Assembly (NCBI RefSeq): GCF_016862975.1
Contig: NZ_BONZ01000056.1
Location: 62,001 to 126,000 of the forward strand
Reading direction: 5' to 3'
From: Rugosimonospora africana
GTDB taxonomy: Bacteria > Actinomycetota > Actinomycetes > Mycobacteriales > Micromonosporaceae
Length of the DNA: 64,000 bases
In this document: piece after piece, positions 26,068 through 34,143 of the stretch
Layout: the number at the start of each line of letters is the position of its first letter
How positions within the stretch are numbered: the first letter of the stretch is position 1
The notes under the pieces: model-generated
What the model was told of the DNA's origin: nothing
Seen by the model: the letters and a program-made list of their open reading frames with translations, nothing else
Databases searched by the model: none
Position numbers and translations under genes: made by a program

Positions 26068-26585
26068 CGCCGGGTCCCGTGCCCGCCCCGCTCGACGAGC
26101 CGGGCAGCGACGAGCCGATCGACGACCTCGACCTGGCCATCCTGGCCGGGCTCGCCGACCTGTACCGCCGCGCCGACCCGGTGCCCGCCGGGCTGGTGGA
26201 GCGGATCCAGTTCGCGGTGGACCTGGACGACCTCGATGTCGAGGTCTGCCGGCTTCGCGACGACTCCGACCTGGTCCCGGCCGGGGCGCGCGGGCAGGAG
26301 GAGAGCCGCACGGTCACCTTCGACAGCACCAACCTGACCATCATGATCACTATCAGCGTGGTGCCTGACGACACGGTACGGCTGGACGGCTGGCTCGCAC
26401 CGCCGGCCGCGCTCCGGGTCGAGCTGCGCACCACGACGGGCCACCTCTCCACCGACGCCGACGAGCGGGGGCGGTTCGTCATCGAGTCGGTCCCGCGTGG
26501 GCTCGCCCAACTCGTGGTGCGCACGCCCGCGGACGGCACTGCGGACGACGACAGATCCGTGGTGACCCCGTCGATCGTGATGTAG
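26064..26585 (+). CDS. Small protein between sigma factor and TPR-CHAT; possible sigma-associated regulator
   Basis: 173 residues starting at GTG 26064, which overlaps the sigma stop. The N-terminal half is acidic and helical (IDDLDLAILAGLADLYRRADPVPAGLVERIQFAVDLDDLDVEV). The C-terminal half (about 88-170) looks like a beta-sandwich of the carboxypeptidase-regulatory type (LTIMITISVVPDDTVRLDGWLAPPAALRVELRTTTG, then ERGRFVIESVPRGLAQLVVRT). No membrane segment. The family has no established role. From its position I infer an anti-sigma-like or substrate protein linking the sigma factor to the protease; nothing in the sequence proves this. Confidence 0.75.
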   Translation: MTPGPVPAPLDEPGSDEPIDDLDLAILAGLADLYRRADPVPAGLVERIQFAVDLDDLDVEVCRLRDDSDLVPAGARGQEESRTVTFDSTNLTIMITISVVPDDTVRLDGWLAPPAALRVELRTTTGHLSTDADERGRFVIESVPRGLAQLVVRTPADGTADDDRSVVTPSIVM

Positions 26586-26589
26586 CCCG

Positions 26590-29196
26590 ATGACCGTCCA
26601 TTCCGTCGAACCGACGGTGCGCCGGCTGCACCGCGACGGCGTGGCGGCCATGGCGCAGGGGCGGCCGGCGGACGCGGTACGGCTGCAACGCGCCGGGCTC
26701 GCGCTGCTCGGCTTCGGCCTACCAATCCGGGTCGGCGCGTCCGGCGCCGCGCAACGACCCGGACCAGTCGAGGACGGGACCACCACCACCGGTGGCCGGT
26801 ACGACGCGCTGGCCGGGCGGCTGCTGATCAGCCTGGCGTACGCGGAGGCGGAGCGGGGCCGGACCAGGTACGGGTTCGAGCTGCTGACCCTCGCCGGTGC
26901 GCTGATCGAGCCGGACGACCGCGGGGTGCTGGTACAGCAGCGTGCGCTGATGCTGCTGCGTACCGGCCGGTTCACCGACGCGCTCGCCGACTTCGACGAG
27001 GCGATCCCGCTGCTGGGCGGCGAGCGGCACCTGCCGGTGCTGTGCACGACGCTGCTCAACCGCGCCGCGCTGTACCTGCACGCCGGCCGGGTCCGGGCCG
27101 CCCGCGAGGACCTGGCCAGCTGTGAACGGCTCGCCCAGCGCGGCGATCTGCCCCTGGTCGCGGCGAAGGCGTTGCACAACGCCGGATACTGCGACCTGCT
27201 GAGCGGCGATCTGCCCCGGGCGCTGGACGCGTTCGGCGCGGCCGAGCCGCTGTTCGGCCGGCACGGCCCCGGATTCCTGCCGATGCTCACCGCGGCGCGG
27301 GCCCGTGCCCTGCTGTCGGCGGGCCTCGCCCGTGAGGCGGGACGGAGCCTGGACGGGGCCGTCACCGAGTTCGCCCGGCACCGGTTGAGCCAGGAACTGG
27401 CCGAGGCTGAACTGCTCCGGGCACAGGCCGCGCTCGGCTACGGCGACCACGCGGCGGCGGCCAGCCGGGCCAGGCGGGCGGAGCGGCTGTTCCGTCGCCG
27501 CGGCAACGACGCCTGGGTGGGGTTAGCCACGCTGGCCAGACTCAGGGCGCAGCTGCCCGGCAGCCGCGCGCCGGGTGGTCTCGCGGCTCGGGCCGCCGAG
27601 CTGGCCGGTCGGCTACGCGCGATGGGGCTGGCCCGGGACGCGGAAATGGCCGATCTGCTCGCCGCGCGGGCCCTGGTCGCCGCCGGACGGACCGGGCGGG
27701 CGCGGGACGTGCTGGCCGCGATCCCGCGCGGTCGACCCAACGAGTCGCTGGAGCTGTCGCTGACCAGGCGGATCGTGCGCGCCGAGCTGGCCGCCGCCGA
27801 GGGGCGCCGCGGGCCCGCGCTCACCGAGATCCGCCGCGGCCTGGCGGTGCTCGACGACCACCGCAGCCGGTTGGGCAGCCGCGACCTTCAGGTGGGCATC
27901 ACCGCGCTCGGCCGGGAACTGGCCGCGGCCGGGTTCGACACGGTGGTGGACGGCGGGTCGCCGGCCGCCATCTTCGACTGGTCGGAACGGTCGCGGGCGC
28001 AGGCGTTCGGGGTGCCGCCGGTACGGCCGCCGGCCGATCCGGTGCTCGCCGAGGCGCTGGCCGAGCTGCGCCAGCTGCGCGAGTCCCTGCGTACCGCGGA
28101 GCTGGAGCGGCGGCGGGTGCCGGGTGCCCGTACCCGCTGTGCCGAGCTGGAGCGGACCATCCGGGAACGGGTCCGCAGGGTCGCCGGCCCCGGCCAGACT
28201 GTGCCGGTGGCCGGCCTGGCCGAGATCGAGGCGGAGCTGGCCGCCAGCGATCGCGTGATGCTCAGCTTCCTGACCCGGCATGGGCGGCTGCACGCCCTGC
28301 TCGTCGACGCCGGGACGGTCCGGATGGTCGCGCTCGGCGATCACGCCAGCGTCGAGGACGCGGTGGCCCGGCTGCGCTACGACCTGGACGCGCTGACCGG
28401 GCGGCGGCTGCCGGCAGCGCTGGACGCGGCGATCCGCGGCTCGGTGACGCACCAGCTCGACGTGCTCAGCCGGGAGCTGATGACCGGGCTGCGCGCCGAG
28501 CTGGCCGACCGCGAGCTGGTCATCGTCCCGACCATGGCGCTGTCCTCGCTGCCCTGGGGGCTGCTGCCGGAGCTGCGTGGCCGGCCGGTGACGGTGTCCG
28601 CGTCGGCGTCCGCCTGGCTGCGGGCGCGCCGGCGGCCGGTGCCGGGCGAGCGGGTGCCGGGCGAGCCGGTGCCGCCTCTGCTGGTGGCCGGGCCCGACCT
28701 CGATCAGGCCGAGGTGGAGATCGGTGAGATCGCCAAGGTGTACCCGGGGAGCCGCGCGCTGACCGGCGCGGAGGCGACGGTGGCCGCGACGCTGGCCGGA
28801 CTGGACGGAGCGCCCATCGCGCACCTGGCCGCGCACGGCCACCACGAGCACGAGAACGTGCTGTTCTCCCGGCTGGACCTGGCCGACGGGCCGCTGATGG
28901 CCTACGACATCCAGCGGCTGGCCGCGGCTCCCGCCTCGGTGACGCTGTCCGCCTGCGACGTGGGGCGCACCGTGGTCGCGCCGGGCGACGAGATCCTGGG
29001 CTTCACGGCGGCGCTGCTCTACGCCGGTACCGCGAGCGTGGTGGCCAGTGTCGCGCGGGTGACCCATCACGCCGCGGCGGAGGTGATGACCGGCTACCAC
29101 TGCGCGCTGGCCGACGGCGCGCGGCCCGCCCGGGCTCTTGCCGACGCCTCGCTGGCCGATCCGTTCGCCCCGTTCGTGTGCTTCGGTGCCGGCTGA
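26590..29196 (+). CDS. TPR-CHAT caspase-like peptidase
   Basis: 868 residues. An N-terminal half of helical tetratricopeptide-type repeats (about 90-450, e.g. LYLHAGRVRAAREDLASCERLAQRGDLPLVAAKALHNAGYCDLLSGD) is followed by a linker coiled region (LAELRQLRESLRTAELERRR) and a C-terminal CHAT domain from about 560. The caspase-like dyad is visible: His749 in LAAHGHH and Cys789 in LSACDVG, so a cysteine protease is expected. It starts 4 bases after the preceding gene, within the same operon. Residues about 45-60 (PIRVGASGAAQRPGPVED) are encoded by a dispersed genomic repeat and so are probably not part of the ancestral protein. Confidence 0.9.
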   Translation: MTVHSVEPTVRRLHRDGVAAMAQGRPADAVRLQRAGLALLGFGLPIRVGASGAAQRPGPVEDGTTTTGGRYDALAGRLLISLAYAEAERGRTRYGFELLTLAGALIEPDDRGVLVQQRALMLLRTGRFTDALADFDEAIPLLGGERHLPVLCTTLLNRAALYLHAGRVRAAREDLASCERLAQRGDLPLVAAKALHNAGYCDLLSGDLPRALDAFGAAEPLFGRHGPGFLPMLTAARARALLSAGLAREAGRSLDGAVTEFARHRLSQELAEAELLRAQAALGYGDHAAAASRARRAERLFRRRGNDAWVGLATLARLRAQLPGSRAPGGLAARAAELAGRLRAMGLARDAEMADLLAARALVAAGRTGRARDVLAAIPRGRPNESLELSLTRRIVRAELAAAEGRRGPALTEIRRGLAVLDDHRSRLGSRDLQVGITALGRELAAAGFDTVVDGGSPAAIFDWSERSRAQAFGVPPVRPPADPVLAEALAELRQLRESLRTAELERRRVPGARTRCAELERTIRERVRRVAGPGQTVPVAGLAEIEAELAASDRVMLSFLTRHGRLHALLVDAGTVRMVALGDHASVEDAVARLRYDLDALTGRRLPAALDAAIRGSVTHQLDVLSRELMTGLRAELADRELVIVPTMALSSLPWGLLPELRGRPVTVSASASAWLRARRRPVPGERVPGEPVPPLLVAGPDLDQAEVEIGEIAKVYPGSRALTGAEATVAATLAGLDGAPIAHLAAHGHHEHENVLFSRLDLADGPLMAYDIQRLAAAPASVTLSACDVGRTVVAPGDEILGFTAALLYAGTASVVASVARVTHHAAAEVMTGYHCALADGARPARALADASLADPFAPFVCFGAG
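26721..26770 (+). repeat. Dispersed palindromic repeat, locus D (inside the TPR-CHAT coding sequence)
   Basis: Reads ATCCGGGTCGGCGCGTCCGG at its start and AACGACCCGGACCAGTCG at its end. It is a diverged member of the family in the orientation of locus A, inserted in frame between TPR-CHAT residues about 45 and 60. The only copy found within a gene. Confidence 0.8.
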
Positions 29197-29304
29197 CCGC
29201 CGATGTATCTGTCCCGTTTCGGTCTCCTCTTATCCACGGTGGGGTACGTGGGCTCGCGGTTCACGCGGGTCCGGCCAGGGGGCAGAGAGGGACGGGGCAG
29301 GCTC

Positions 29305-29817
29305 ATGAACGAGCTGCTGTTGCTGCGTTTCCAGCTGGGGGCGCGAGTGAGGAACGCGGGGGCGGTCTACTACCGGGTCATCGAGCGGGCTCCGCTGACC
29401 GACCGGGTCTTCTGGTTCTATTACGAGACCAGGGGACCGGACGTCTACGTGAAGGCACAGGCGCTGGGGCCGGTGACCGTGGGTGGCGAGGCAAACCTGT
29501 TCGCCATCCCGTACGACGCGGATCGGCGGTGGCGCAGCGGTCAGTACCATGCCGCGCTGCCGGTCGCGCGGCACCCGGACACGGTCGCGCTGGACCTGCT
29601 AGACGGTGCCGGCCACCGGCTCGGTCGGCTGAGCTACCGGCTCGGGCCGGTGAACGGGTCGGGCCCGCACGTGTCAGGGCCGGCGGCCGGCGCCGGCTGG
29701 CCGGGGTGGGGCGACGGGGTCGGGCTGCGGGTCGACGTCCGGGGATCGGGTGAGCTCGACCCGTTTCGGCCAGTCGTACCGGCTCCCGGATCGATGAGGG
29801 AGCTGGCGGCCTGCTGA
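29305..29817 (+). CDS. Hypothetical protein downstream of TPR-CHAT
   Basis: About 170 residues starting at ATG 29305, which follows GAGAGGGACGGGGCAGG. An earlier in-frame ATG at 29203 would add 34 Arg/Gly-rich residues and sits 6 bases after the CHAT stop, so operon membership is likely with either start. The sequence has aromatic-rich beta-like blocks (VYYRVIERAPLTDRVFWFYYETRGPDVYVKAQALG) and an Ala/Gly/Pro-rich tail. No signal peptide or known domain recognised. It could be an accessory or target protein of the protease module. Confidence 0.65.
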   Translation: MNELLLLRFQLGARVRNAGAVYYRVIERAPLTDRVFWFYYETRGPDVYVKAQALGPVTVGGEANLFAIPYDADRRWRSGQYHAALPVARHPDTVALDLLDGAGHRLGRLSYRLGPVNGSGPHVSGPAAGAGWPGWGDGVGLRVDVRGSGELDPFRPVVPAPGSMRELAAC

Positions 29818-29829
29818 ATCTAAGGGCCG

Positions 29830-29864
29830 GAGCCTGGAGTGAGCCGGCGGTTTACTCCAGGCTC
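29830..29864. terminator. Bidirectional terminator hairpin
   Basis: Perfect 11-bp arms GAGCCTGGAGT (29830-29840) and ACTCCAGGCTC (29854-29864) between the end of the TPR-CHAT operon and the convergent DUF1330 gene, overlapping the latter's stop. Confidence 0.75.
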
Positions 29865-30145
29865 TCCACCAGCAGCAGCCGGCGGGCCAGAGCCTCCTGC
29901 CGCACGGCGAGCGCGGCCGAGTACTCCGGCGACGCGTACCACTCCCGGGCGCGTTGCATGCTCGGGAACTCCACGATCACCAGGCGGCGCTCGTCGGGCC
30001 ACCTGCCTTCCAGCGCCGCCGGCACCGCGCTCCTGGCCAGGTACCGGCCGCCGTAACGGGCGATCGAGTCCTGCGCCAGTTCGCGGTACCGAGCCGCGCG
30101 TTCATCGTCCAGCACCTCGACCTCGGAAATCACCCATGCGGCCAC
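29852..30145 (-). CDS. DUF1330 family protein
   Basis: 97 residues from GTG 30145. The sequence AAWVISEVEVLDDERAARYRELAQDSIARYGGRYL followed by WPDERRLVIVEFPSMQRAREWYASPEYSAALAVRQ is a standard DUF1330 (ferredoxin-like EthD-type) domain. An upstream ATG at 30232 would add 29 residues not seen in the family. Function of the family is unknown; no partner gene. Confidence 0.85.
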   Translation of the reverse strand: MAAWVISEVEVLDDERAARYRELAQDSIARYGGRYLARSAVPAALEGRWPDERRLVIVEFPSMQRAREWYASPEYSAALAVRQEALARRLLLVESLE

Positions 30146-30291
30146 CGGACAAGGGTGCCAGTTGGGAACGCTGTTGCTGTAGTCGGCCGTATGGACTCCC
30201 GCGGGCCGGAAAGGTAGCAAAGGTTCCTCCATCTGGCCGGCCGGGACTCAGCCGGACGTTAGGAGCGGCGGCGGTAGGGAAAAGGCTGAGC

Positions 30292-31284
30292 GTGAGCGGT
30301 CAGGTCATGGTCTTCGCGCCCGCCCCACAACTCACGGTGACGATCGAGAAGCGTGGGGAGGGGCAGGAGATCCACCTGCACCCGGGTGGCCAGGGCGTCT
30401 GGCAGGCCAGGATGATCGCGGCACTCGGCCTGCCGGTGGTCCTGTGCGCGGCCTTCGGCGGCGAGGTCGGCCAGGTCCTCGAACCGTTGATCGCGGCGGA
30501 GGGGATCACGGTACGTGCGGTCCTGGGGCAGTCGCACAACGGCACCTATGTGCACGACCGGCGCGGCGGTTCGCGGATCGATGTGGCCGAGGTCACCGGT
30601 GACCCGCTGTCCCGGCACGAGCTGGACGAGCTGTACGGGGTGGCTCTCGCGGAAGGTCTGACGTCCGATGTCTGCCTGCTCAGCGGCGCGGCACACCCCG
30701 CTGTCGTACCGCCGGAGACGTACCGTCGGTTGGCCACCGACCTGGGCCGGCACGGGCGGCGGGTGATCGCGGACCTGTCCGGTGAACACCTGCACGCGGT
30801 GCTGGCCGGGCAGCCGTACCTGGTCCGGGTCAGCCACGAGGACCTCGGCACCGGCAACGACCTCGACTCGCTGATCGCGTCGGTGTGCCGGCTACGGGAC
30901 GCCGGCGCCGATACCGTCCTGGTGACCCGGGCGCAGCAGCCGGCCGTGGCGCTGATCGGCGACGTCATCTACGAGGTGGTCACGCCCAAGCTGGAGGCAG
31001 CCGACCCGCGCGGCGCCGGCGACTCGCTGACCGCCGGCCTGGCTGCCGCGCTCGCCGCCGGTGATCCCACCGCCGAGGCGGTGCGGTGCGGTGCGGCGGC
31101 CGGCTCGCTGAACGTCACCCGGCACGGACTGGGTACCGGCGACCGGGGCGCGGTGCGCCAGCTGCGCGACCGGGTCAGGCTGGTACCGATCGGCAGCGTG
31201 GCCCCGGGCGAGCGGGGCTCCGCCGAGGGGCCGGAGCTGCGCACCACCACGCAGGAACTGGCCGAGCGGGTCGAACTGCCGTGA
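30292..31284 (+). CDS. PfkB-family sugar kinase, 1-phosphofructokinase-like
   Basis: 330 residues. PfkB hallmarks: the N-terminal glycine motif HPGGQGVWQARMIAALG, a central VCLLSGAAHPAVVPPETY region and the C-terminal anion-hole/catalytic motif PRGAGDSLTAGLAAAL, with the GAGD aspartate as base. The N-terminus (VFAPAPQLTVTIE) and overall plan resemble 1-phosphofructokinase/tagatose kinases, but the substrate is not determined. GTG 30292 is chosen for GGGAAAAGG upstream; ATG 30307 is an alternative. Followed by surE after 16 bases, probably co-transcribed. Confidence 0.82.
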   Translation: MSGQVMVFAPAPQLTVTIEKRGEGQEIHLHPGGQGVWQARMIAALGLPVVLCAAFGGEVGQVLEPLIAAEGITVRAVLGQSHNGTYVHDRRGGSRIDVAEVTGDPLSRHELDELYGVALAEGLTSDVCLLSGAAHPAVVPPETYRRLATDLGRHGRRVIADLSGEHLHAVLAGQPYLVRVSHEDLGTGNDLDSLIASVCRLRDAGADTVLVTRAQQPAVALIGDVIYEVVTPKLEAADPRGAGDSLTAGLAAALAAGDPTAEAVRCGAAAGSLNVTRHGLGTGDRGAVRQLRDRVRLVPIGSVAPGERGSAEGPELRTTTQELAERVELP

Positions 31285-31300
31285 CGGCCGGGCGCGGGCG

Positions 31301-32059
31301 ATGCGCGCCCTGATCACCAATGACGACGGGATCGGCGCGGCGGGCGTACGCTACCTCGCCATCGCCGCACGGGACGCGGGGCTGGACGTGGTGGTGGCGG
31401 CCCCGTCGTCCGAGGCCAGCGGCAACAGCGCGTCGATCGCGGTGGTGGAGCGGGAGGGGCAGGTCCCGGTCGCCCGACACGAGTTGGACGGGCTGGCCGG
31501 GGTACCGGCGTTCGCGGTCGACGCCCCGCCGGCGTTCATCGTCCTCATCGCGACCCGGGACGCCTTCGGTCCACCGCCCGACGTGGTGCTGTCCGGGGTC
31601 AACCGGGGCTCCAACACCGGGCGTTCGGTGCTGCACTCGGGTACCGTCGGCGCCGCGCTGACCGCCGTGGCGCACGGCCGGCCCGGGCTCGCGGTGTCGC
31701 TGGACCTGGCCGGCGAGGCCACTGGGCCGGCGCACTGGCAGACCGCGGCGGAGCTGGCCACCCGGTTGCTGCCGCTGTTGTCCGACCAGTTCGTGCTCAA
31801 CCTGAACGTGCCGAACCTGTCGAGCCAGCGGATCCGGGGGCTGCGGGAAGTGCGGCTGGCTTCGTTCGGTGCGGTGCAGACCCGGATCACCGAGAACGGC
31901 GTGGACGTCGTCGAGGCATCGGTCGCCGAGGCCGGCGAGGTGCCCGACCCGGACACCGACACGGCGCTGGTGGCCGCCGGGTTCGCCACCGTGACCGCGT
32001 TGACCCCGCCGCGCGAGGCCGACGTACCGCCGCTGGTCCTGCCGCCGTACGGCGGATGA
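31301..32059 (+). CDS. surE: 5'/3'-nucleotidase SurE
   Basis: 252-aa metal-dependent nucleoside monophosphatase (EC 3.1.3.5). It starts MRALITNDDGIGAAGVRYLA, where Asn-Asp-Asp-Gly holds the metal-binding aspartates. The family blocks VVVAAPSSEASGNSASI, PPDVVLSGVNRGSNTGRSVLHSGTVGAAL and NLNVPN follow in order. It lies 16 bases after the PfkB kinase and ends in a strong terminator, so the two form a short operon. Confidence 0.92.
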   Translation: MRALITNDDGIGAAGVRYLAIAARDAGLDVVVAAPSSEASGNSASIAVVEREGQVPVARHELDGLAGVPAFAVDAPPAFIVLIATRDAFGPPPDVVLSGVNRGSNTGRSVLHSGTVGAALTAVAHGRPGLAVSLDLAGEATGPAHWQTAAELATRLLPLLSDQFVLNLNVPNLSSQRIRGLREVRLASFGAVQTRITENGVDVVEASVAEAGEVPDPDTDTALVAAGFATVTALTPPREADVPPLVLPPYGG

Positions 32060-32093
32060 ACAGGCGCCGCCCGATCGGAGACGGCGCCTGTTC
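32058..32093 (+). terminator. Terminator after surE
   Basis: Perfect 12-bp arms GAACAGGCGCCG (32058-32069) and CGGCGCCTGTTC (32082-32093) starting at the surE stop codon. It lies between surE and the convergent ABC permease gene and may act in both directions. Confidence 0.75.
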
Positions 32094-32111
32094 GGCACGG
32101 CGGTGACCACC

Positions 32112-32915
32112 TCACGAACTGCGCCGCCGGAACAGCACGGCGGAGGCCGCCACCGACGCGACGGTGATGCCGGCGCACCAGGCCACGGCCGCCCACGCGT
32201 GGTTGCCGACCGGCTGGCCGAGCAGCAGCCCGCGTAGGGTCTCGACGACCGGTGTGATCGGCTGATTGTCCGCGAAGCCGTGGATCCAGCCGGGCATCGT
32301 GGCGACGGGTACGAAGGCGCTGCTCGGGTACGGCAGGAACATCAGGAAGAACCCGAAGCCGTTCGCGGCCTCCGGTGAGCCGGCGAGCAGCCCGATCGCG
32401 GCGGACAGCCAGGAGAACGCGAACACGAACAGCAGCATCATGCCGGCCGCGCCCACCCAGGCCAGTCCGCTCGCGTGCGGCCGGAATCCGACCAGGTACC
32501 CGACGCCGAGCACCAGTACGGTCGACACGGCGTTGCGCACGACGTTGGCCACCACGTGCCCGCCGATGGCCGCCGGACCGCCGATGTCCATCGACCGGAA
32601 GCGTTCGATGATCCCGCCCCGCATGTCCTGCGCCACGGTCACCGCCGTCGTCGACGACCCGAACGCGGCGCAGATGATCAGGATGCCGGGCACCACGTAG
32701 GTGACGTATGTGGTACCGGTCTGGATCGCGCCGCCGAACAGGTACACGAACAGCAGCATCAGCATGATGGGCAGCATCAGCATGACCAGCAGGGCGTCGA
32801 GCTGGCGCCGGGACAGGCGCACGCACCGCGCGCTCATGGTGAGCGCGTCGGAGATCGGCGAGCGCCGGCGACCGGTGGCGGGCTGGACGGCGAGTGGGGC
32901 CGCGAGGTCAGACAT
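32112..32915 (-). CDS. ABC-2 type permease of a drug-exporter system (DrrB-like)
   Basis: 267 residues with about six membrane segments. The first is LLVMLMLPIMLMLLFVYLFGGAI, and the ABC-2 motif MRGGIIERFRSMDIGGPAAIGGHVVANVVRN lies in the central loop. This is the organisation of daunorubicin-type exporter permeases. The start ATG 32915 has GGAGAG upstream and overlaps the ATPase stop by a few bases, so the pair is translationally coupled. Substrate unknown. Confidence 0.9.
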   Translation of the reverse strand: MSDLAAPLAVQPATGRRRSPISDALTMSARCVRLSRRQLDALLVMLMLPIMLMLLFVYLFGGAIQTGTTYVTYVVPGILIICAAFGSSTTAVTVAQDMRGGIIERFRSMDIGGPAAIGGHVVANVVRNAVSTVLVLGVGYLVGFRPHASGLAWVGAAGMMLLFVFAFSWLSAAIGLLAGSPEAANGFGFFLMFLPYPSSAFVPVATMPGWIHGFADNQPITPVVETLRGLLLGQPVGNHAWAAVAWCAGITVASVAASAVLFRRRSS

Positions 32916-34038
32916 TGATGCTCTCCTTGTCGGTATCGGTGCCGCCGGCGGCTGCGGAGCCTCGTTCCTCGGCGCCGCTGGCGGCTGCGGAATTTTTGGA
33001 GCTCGGCCGCTTGACCGCGGCACCTCGTCCCTCGGCGCCGCTGGCGGCGGAGTCCTTTGAGTGCGGCCGCTTGACCGCGGCACCTCGTCCCTCGGCGCCG
33101 CTGGCGGCCGTGTGCCCAGTCAGCGCGAGGAACACGTCGTCGAGGGTCGCGGTGTGCACGGCGAACCTGGCGACCGCGCGACGCTGCGGGTCGACGTCGT
33201 CGAGCAGGGCACGCACGTGCGCCGCGGTGCCGTCGGTCGGCAGCCCGATCAGCAGCCGGGCCGGTTCGGTGTGCGCGACCCGGGTGCCGAGCCGCGCGGC
33301 CGTTTCCCGGTACGCGTCGGCGTCGACCATGGTCAGGTCCAGCCGCTGGTCGGCGAAGCGTGTCTTGAGGTCGGCCGGTGTGCCCTCGGCGACGATCCGC
33401 CCGCCGTCGATGACCGCGATCCGGTCGGCCAGCTGGTCGGCCTCGTCCAGGTACTGCGTGGTGAGGAACACCGTGACCCCGGACGCGGTCAGGCCAGTGA
33501 CGACCTGCCACATGCTCTGCCGGCTGCGCGGGTCGAGCCCGGTGGTCGGCTCGTCCAGGAAGATCACCGAAGGGTTCCCGACCAGGCCGACGGCGAGGTC
33601 CAGGCGCCGGCGCATGCCGCCGGAGTAGGTGCCCACCCGCCGCCGCCCGGCATCGGCGAGGTCGAACTCGTCCAGCAGCGAGGCCGCCCGCTGCCTGGCC
33701 CGCGCCCCGGACATGCCGCACAGCCGGCCCATCATGCGGAGGTTCTCCTCGCCGGTCTGGAGCTCGTCGACCGCCGCGTGCTGCCCGGTGAGGCTGATCG
33801 CGCGGCGCACCCGGTGCCGGTCCCGGGCGATGTCGAAGCCGGCCACCCGGGCGCGGCCGGAGTCCGCGGATGTCAGCGTCGACAAGATCTTCACCGTGGT
33901 GGTCTTGCCGGCGCCGTTCGGCCCGAGCAGCGAGAACACGCTGCCACGGGCGACCCGCAGGTCGACGCCGCTCAGCACGCTCACCTTGCCGTACGACTTG
34001 TGCAGGCCGATCGCCTCGACCGTCAGCTCTGTGTCCAT
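32908..34038 (-). CDS. ABC exporter ATPase (DrrA-like) with a 20-residue-repeat tail
   Basis: 376 residues. Walker A GPNGAGKTT, signature YSGGMRRRLDLA, Walker B VIFLDEPTTGLDPRSRQ and the switch region FLTTQYLDEADQLADRI define the daunorubicin-resistance ATPase family. The C-terminal domain ends near residue 315. Beyond it, about 60 residues consist of 20-residue repeats (AASGAEGRGAAVKRP plus SKDS-type endings) encoded by 60-bp tandem repeats. The ATG at 34038 faces the TetR gene across a shared operator region. Partner of the permease immediately downstream. Confidence 0.9.
   Translation of the reverse strand: MDTELTVEAIGLHKSYGKVSVLSGVDLRVARGSVFSLLGPNGAGKTTTVKILSTLTSADSGRARVAGFDIARDRHRVRRAISLTGQHAAVDELQTGEENLRMMGRLCGMSGARARQRAASLLDEFDLADAGRRRVGTYSGGMRRRLDLAVGLVGNPSVIFLDEPTTGLDPRSRQSMWQVVTGLTASGVTVFLTTQYLDEADQLADRIAVIDGGRIVAEGTPADLKTRFADQRLDLTMVDADAYRETAARLGTRVAHTEPARLLIGLPTDGTAAHVRALLDDVDPQRRAVARFAVHTATLDDVFLALTGHTAASGAEGRGAAVKRPHSKDSAASGAEGRGAAVKRPSSKNSAAASGAEERGSAAAGGTDTDKESINV
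32961..33108 (-). repeat. 60-bp tandem repeat inside the exporter ATPase gene
   Basis: The block 33004-33048 recurs exactly 60 bases on at 33064-33108, and a third partial copy starts near 32961. The unit is a multiple of 3, so the protein tail gains 20-residue repeats without frameshift. Confidence 0.85.
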
Positions 34039-34061
34039 GTCCCCGTTCCCTGTTTGGCCGG

Positions 34062-34105
34062 TACTGCGTATGGCATACGCTCTACTGCGTAAGTTATACG
34101 CAGTA
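34062..34105. promoter_or_regulatory. Two operator boxes between the ABC exporter and the TetR gene
   Basis: Box 2 at 34083-34105 is the perfect inverted repeat TACTGCGTA-N5-TACGCAGTA. Box 1 at 34062-34084 is TACTGCGTA-N5-TACGCTCTA, an imperfect copy. Their starts are 21 bases apart, about two helical turns, so bound dimers would lie on one face of DNA. They sit 24-45 bases from the exporter start codon and 39 bases from the TetR start codon, typical for a self-regulating TetR repressor. Confidence 0.8.
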
Positions 34106-34143
34106 CTACGATGGCGGTCAACCCCGAGTCGGAGTGGAGACAC

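Noticed and set aside
29203-29304. Earlier ATG for the hypothetical gene after TPR-CHAT
   Set aside because: It adds an Arg/Gly-rich 34-residue extension without a ribosome site, whereas ATG 29305 has GAGAGGGACGGGG upstream; kept as an alternative only.
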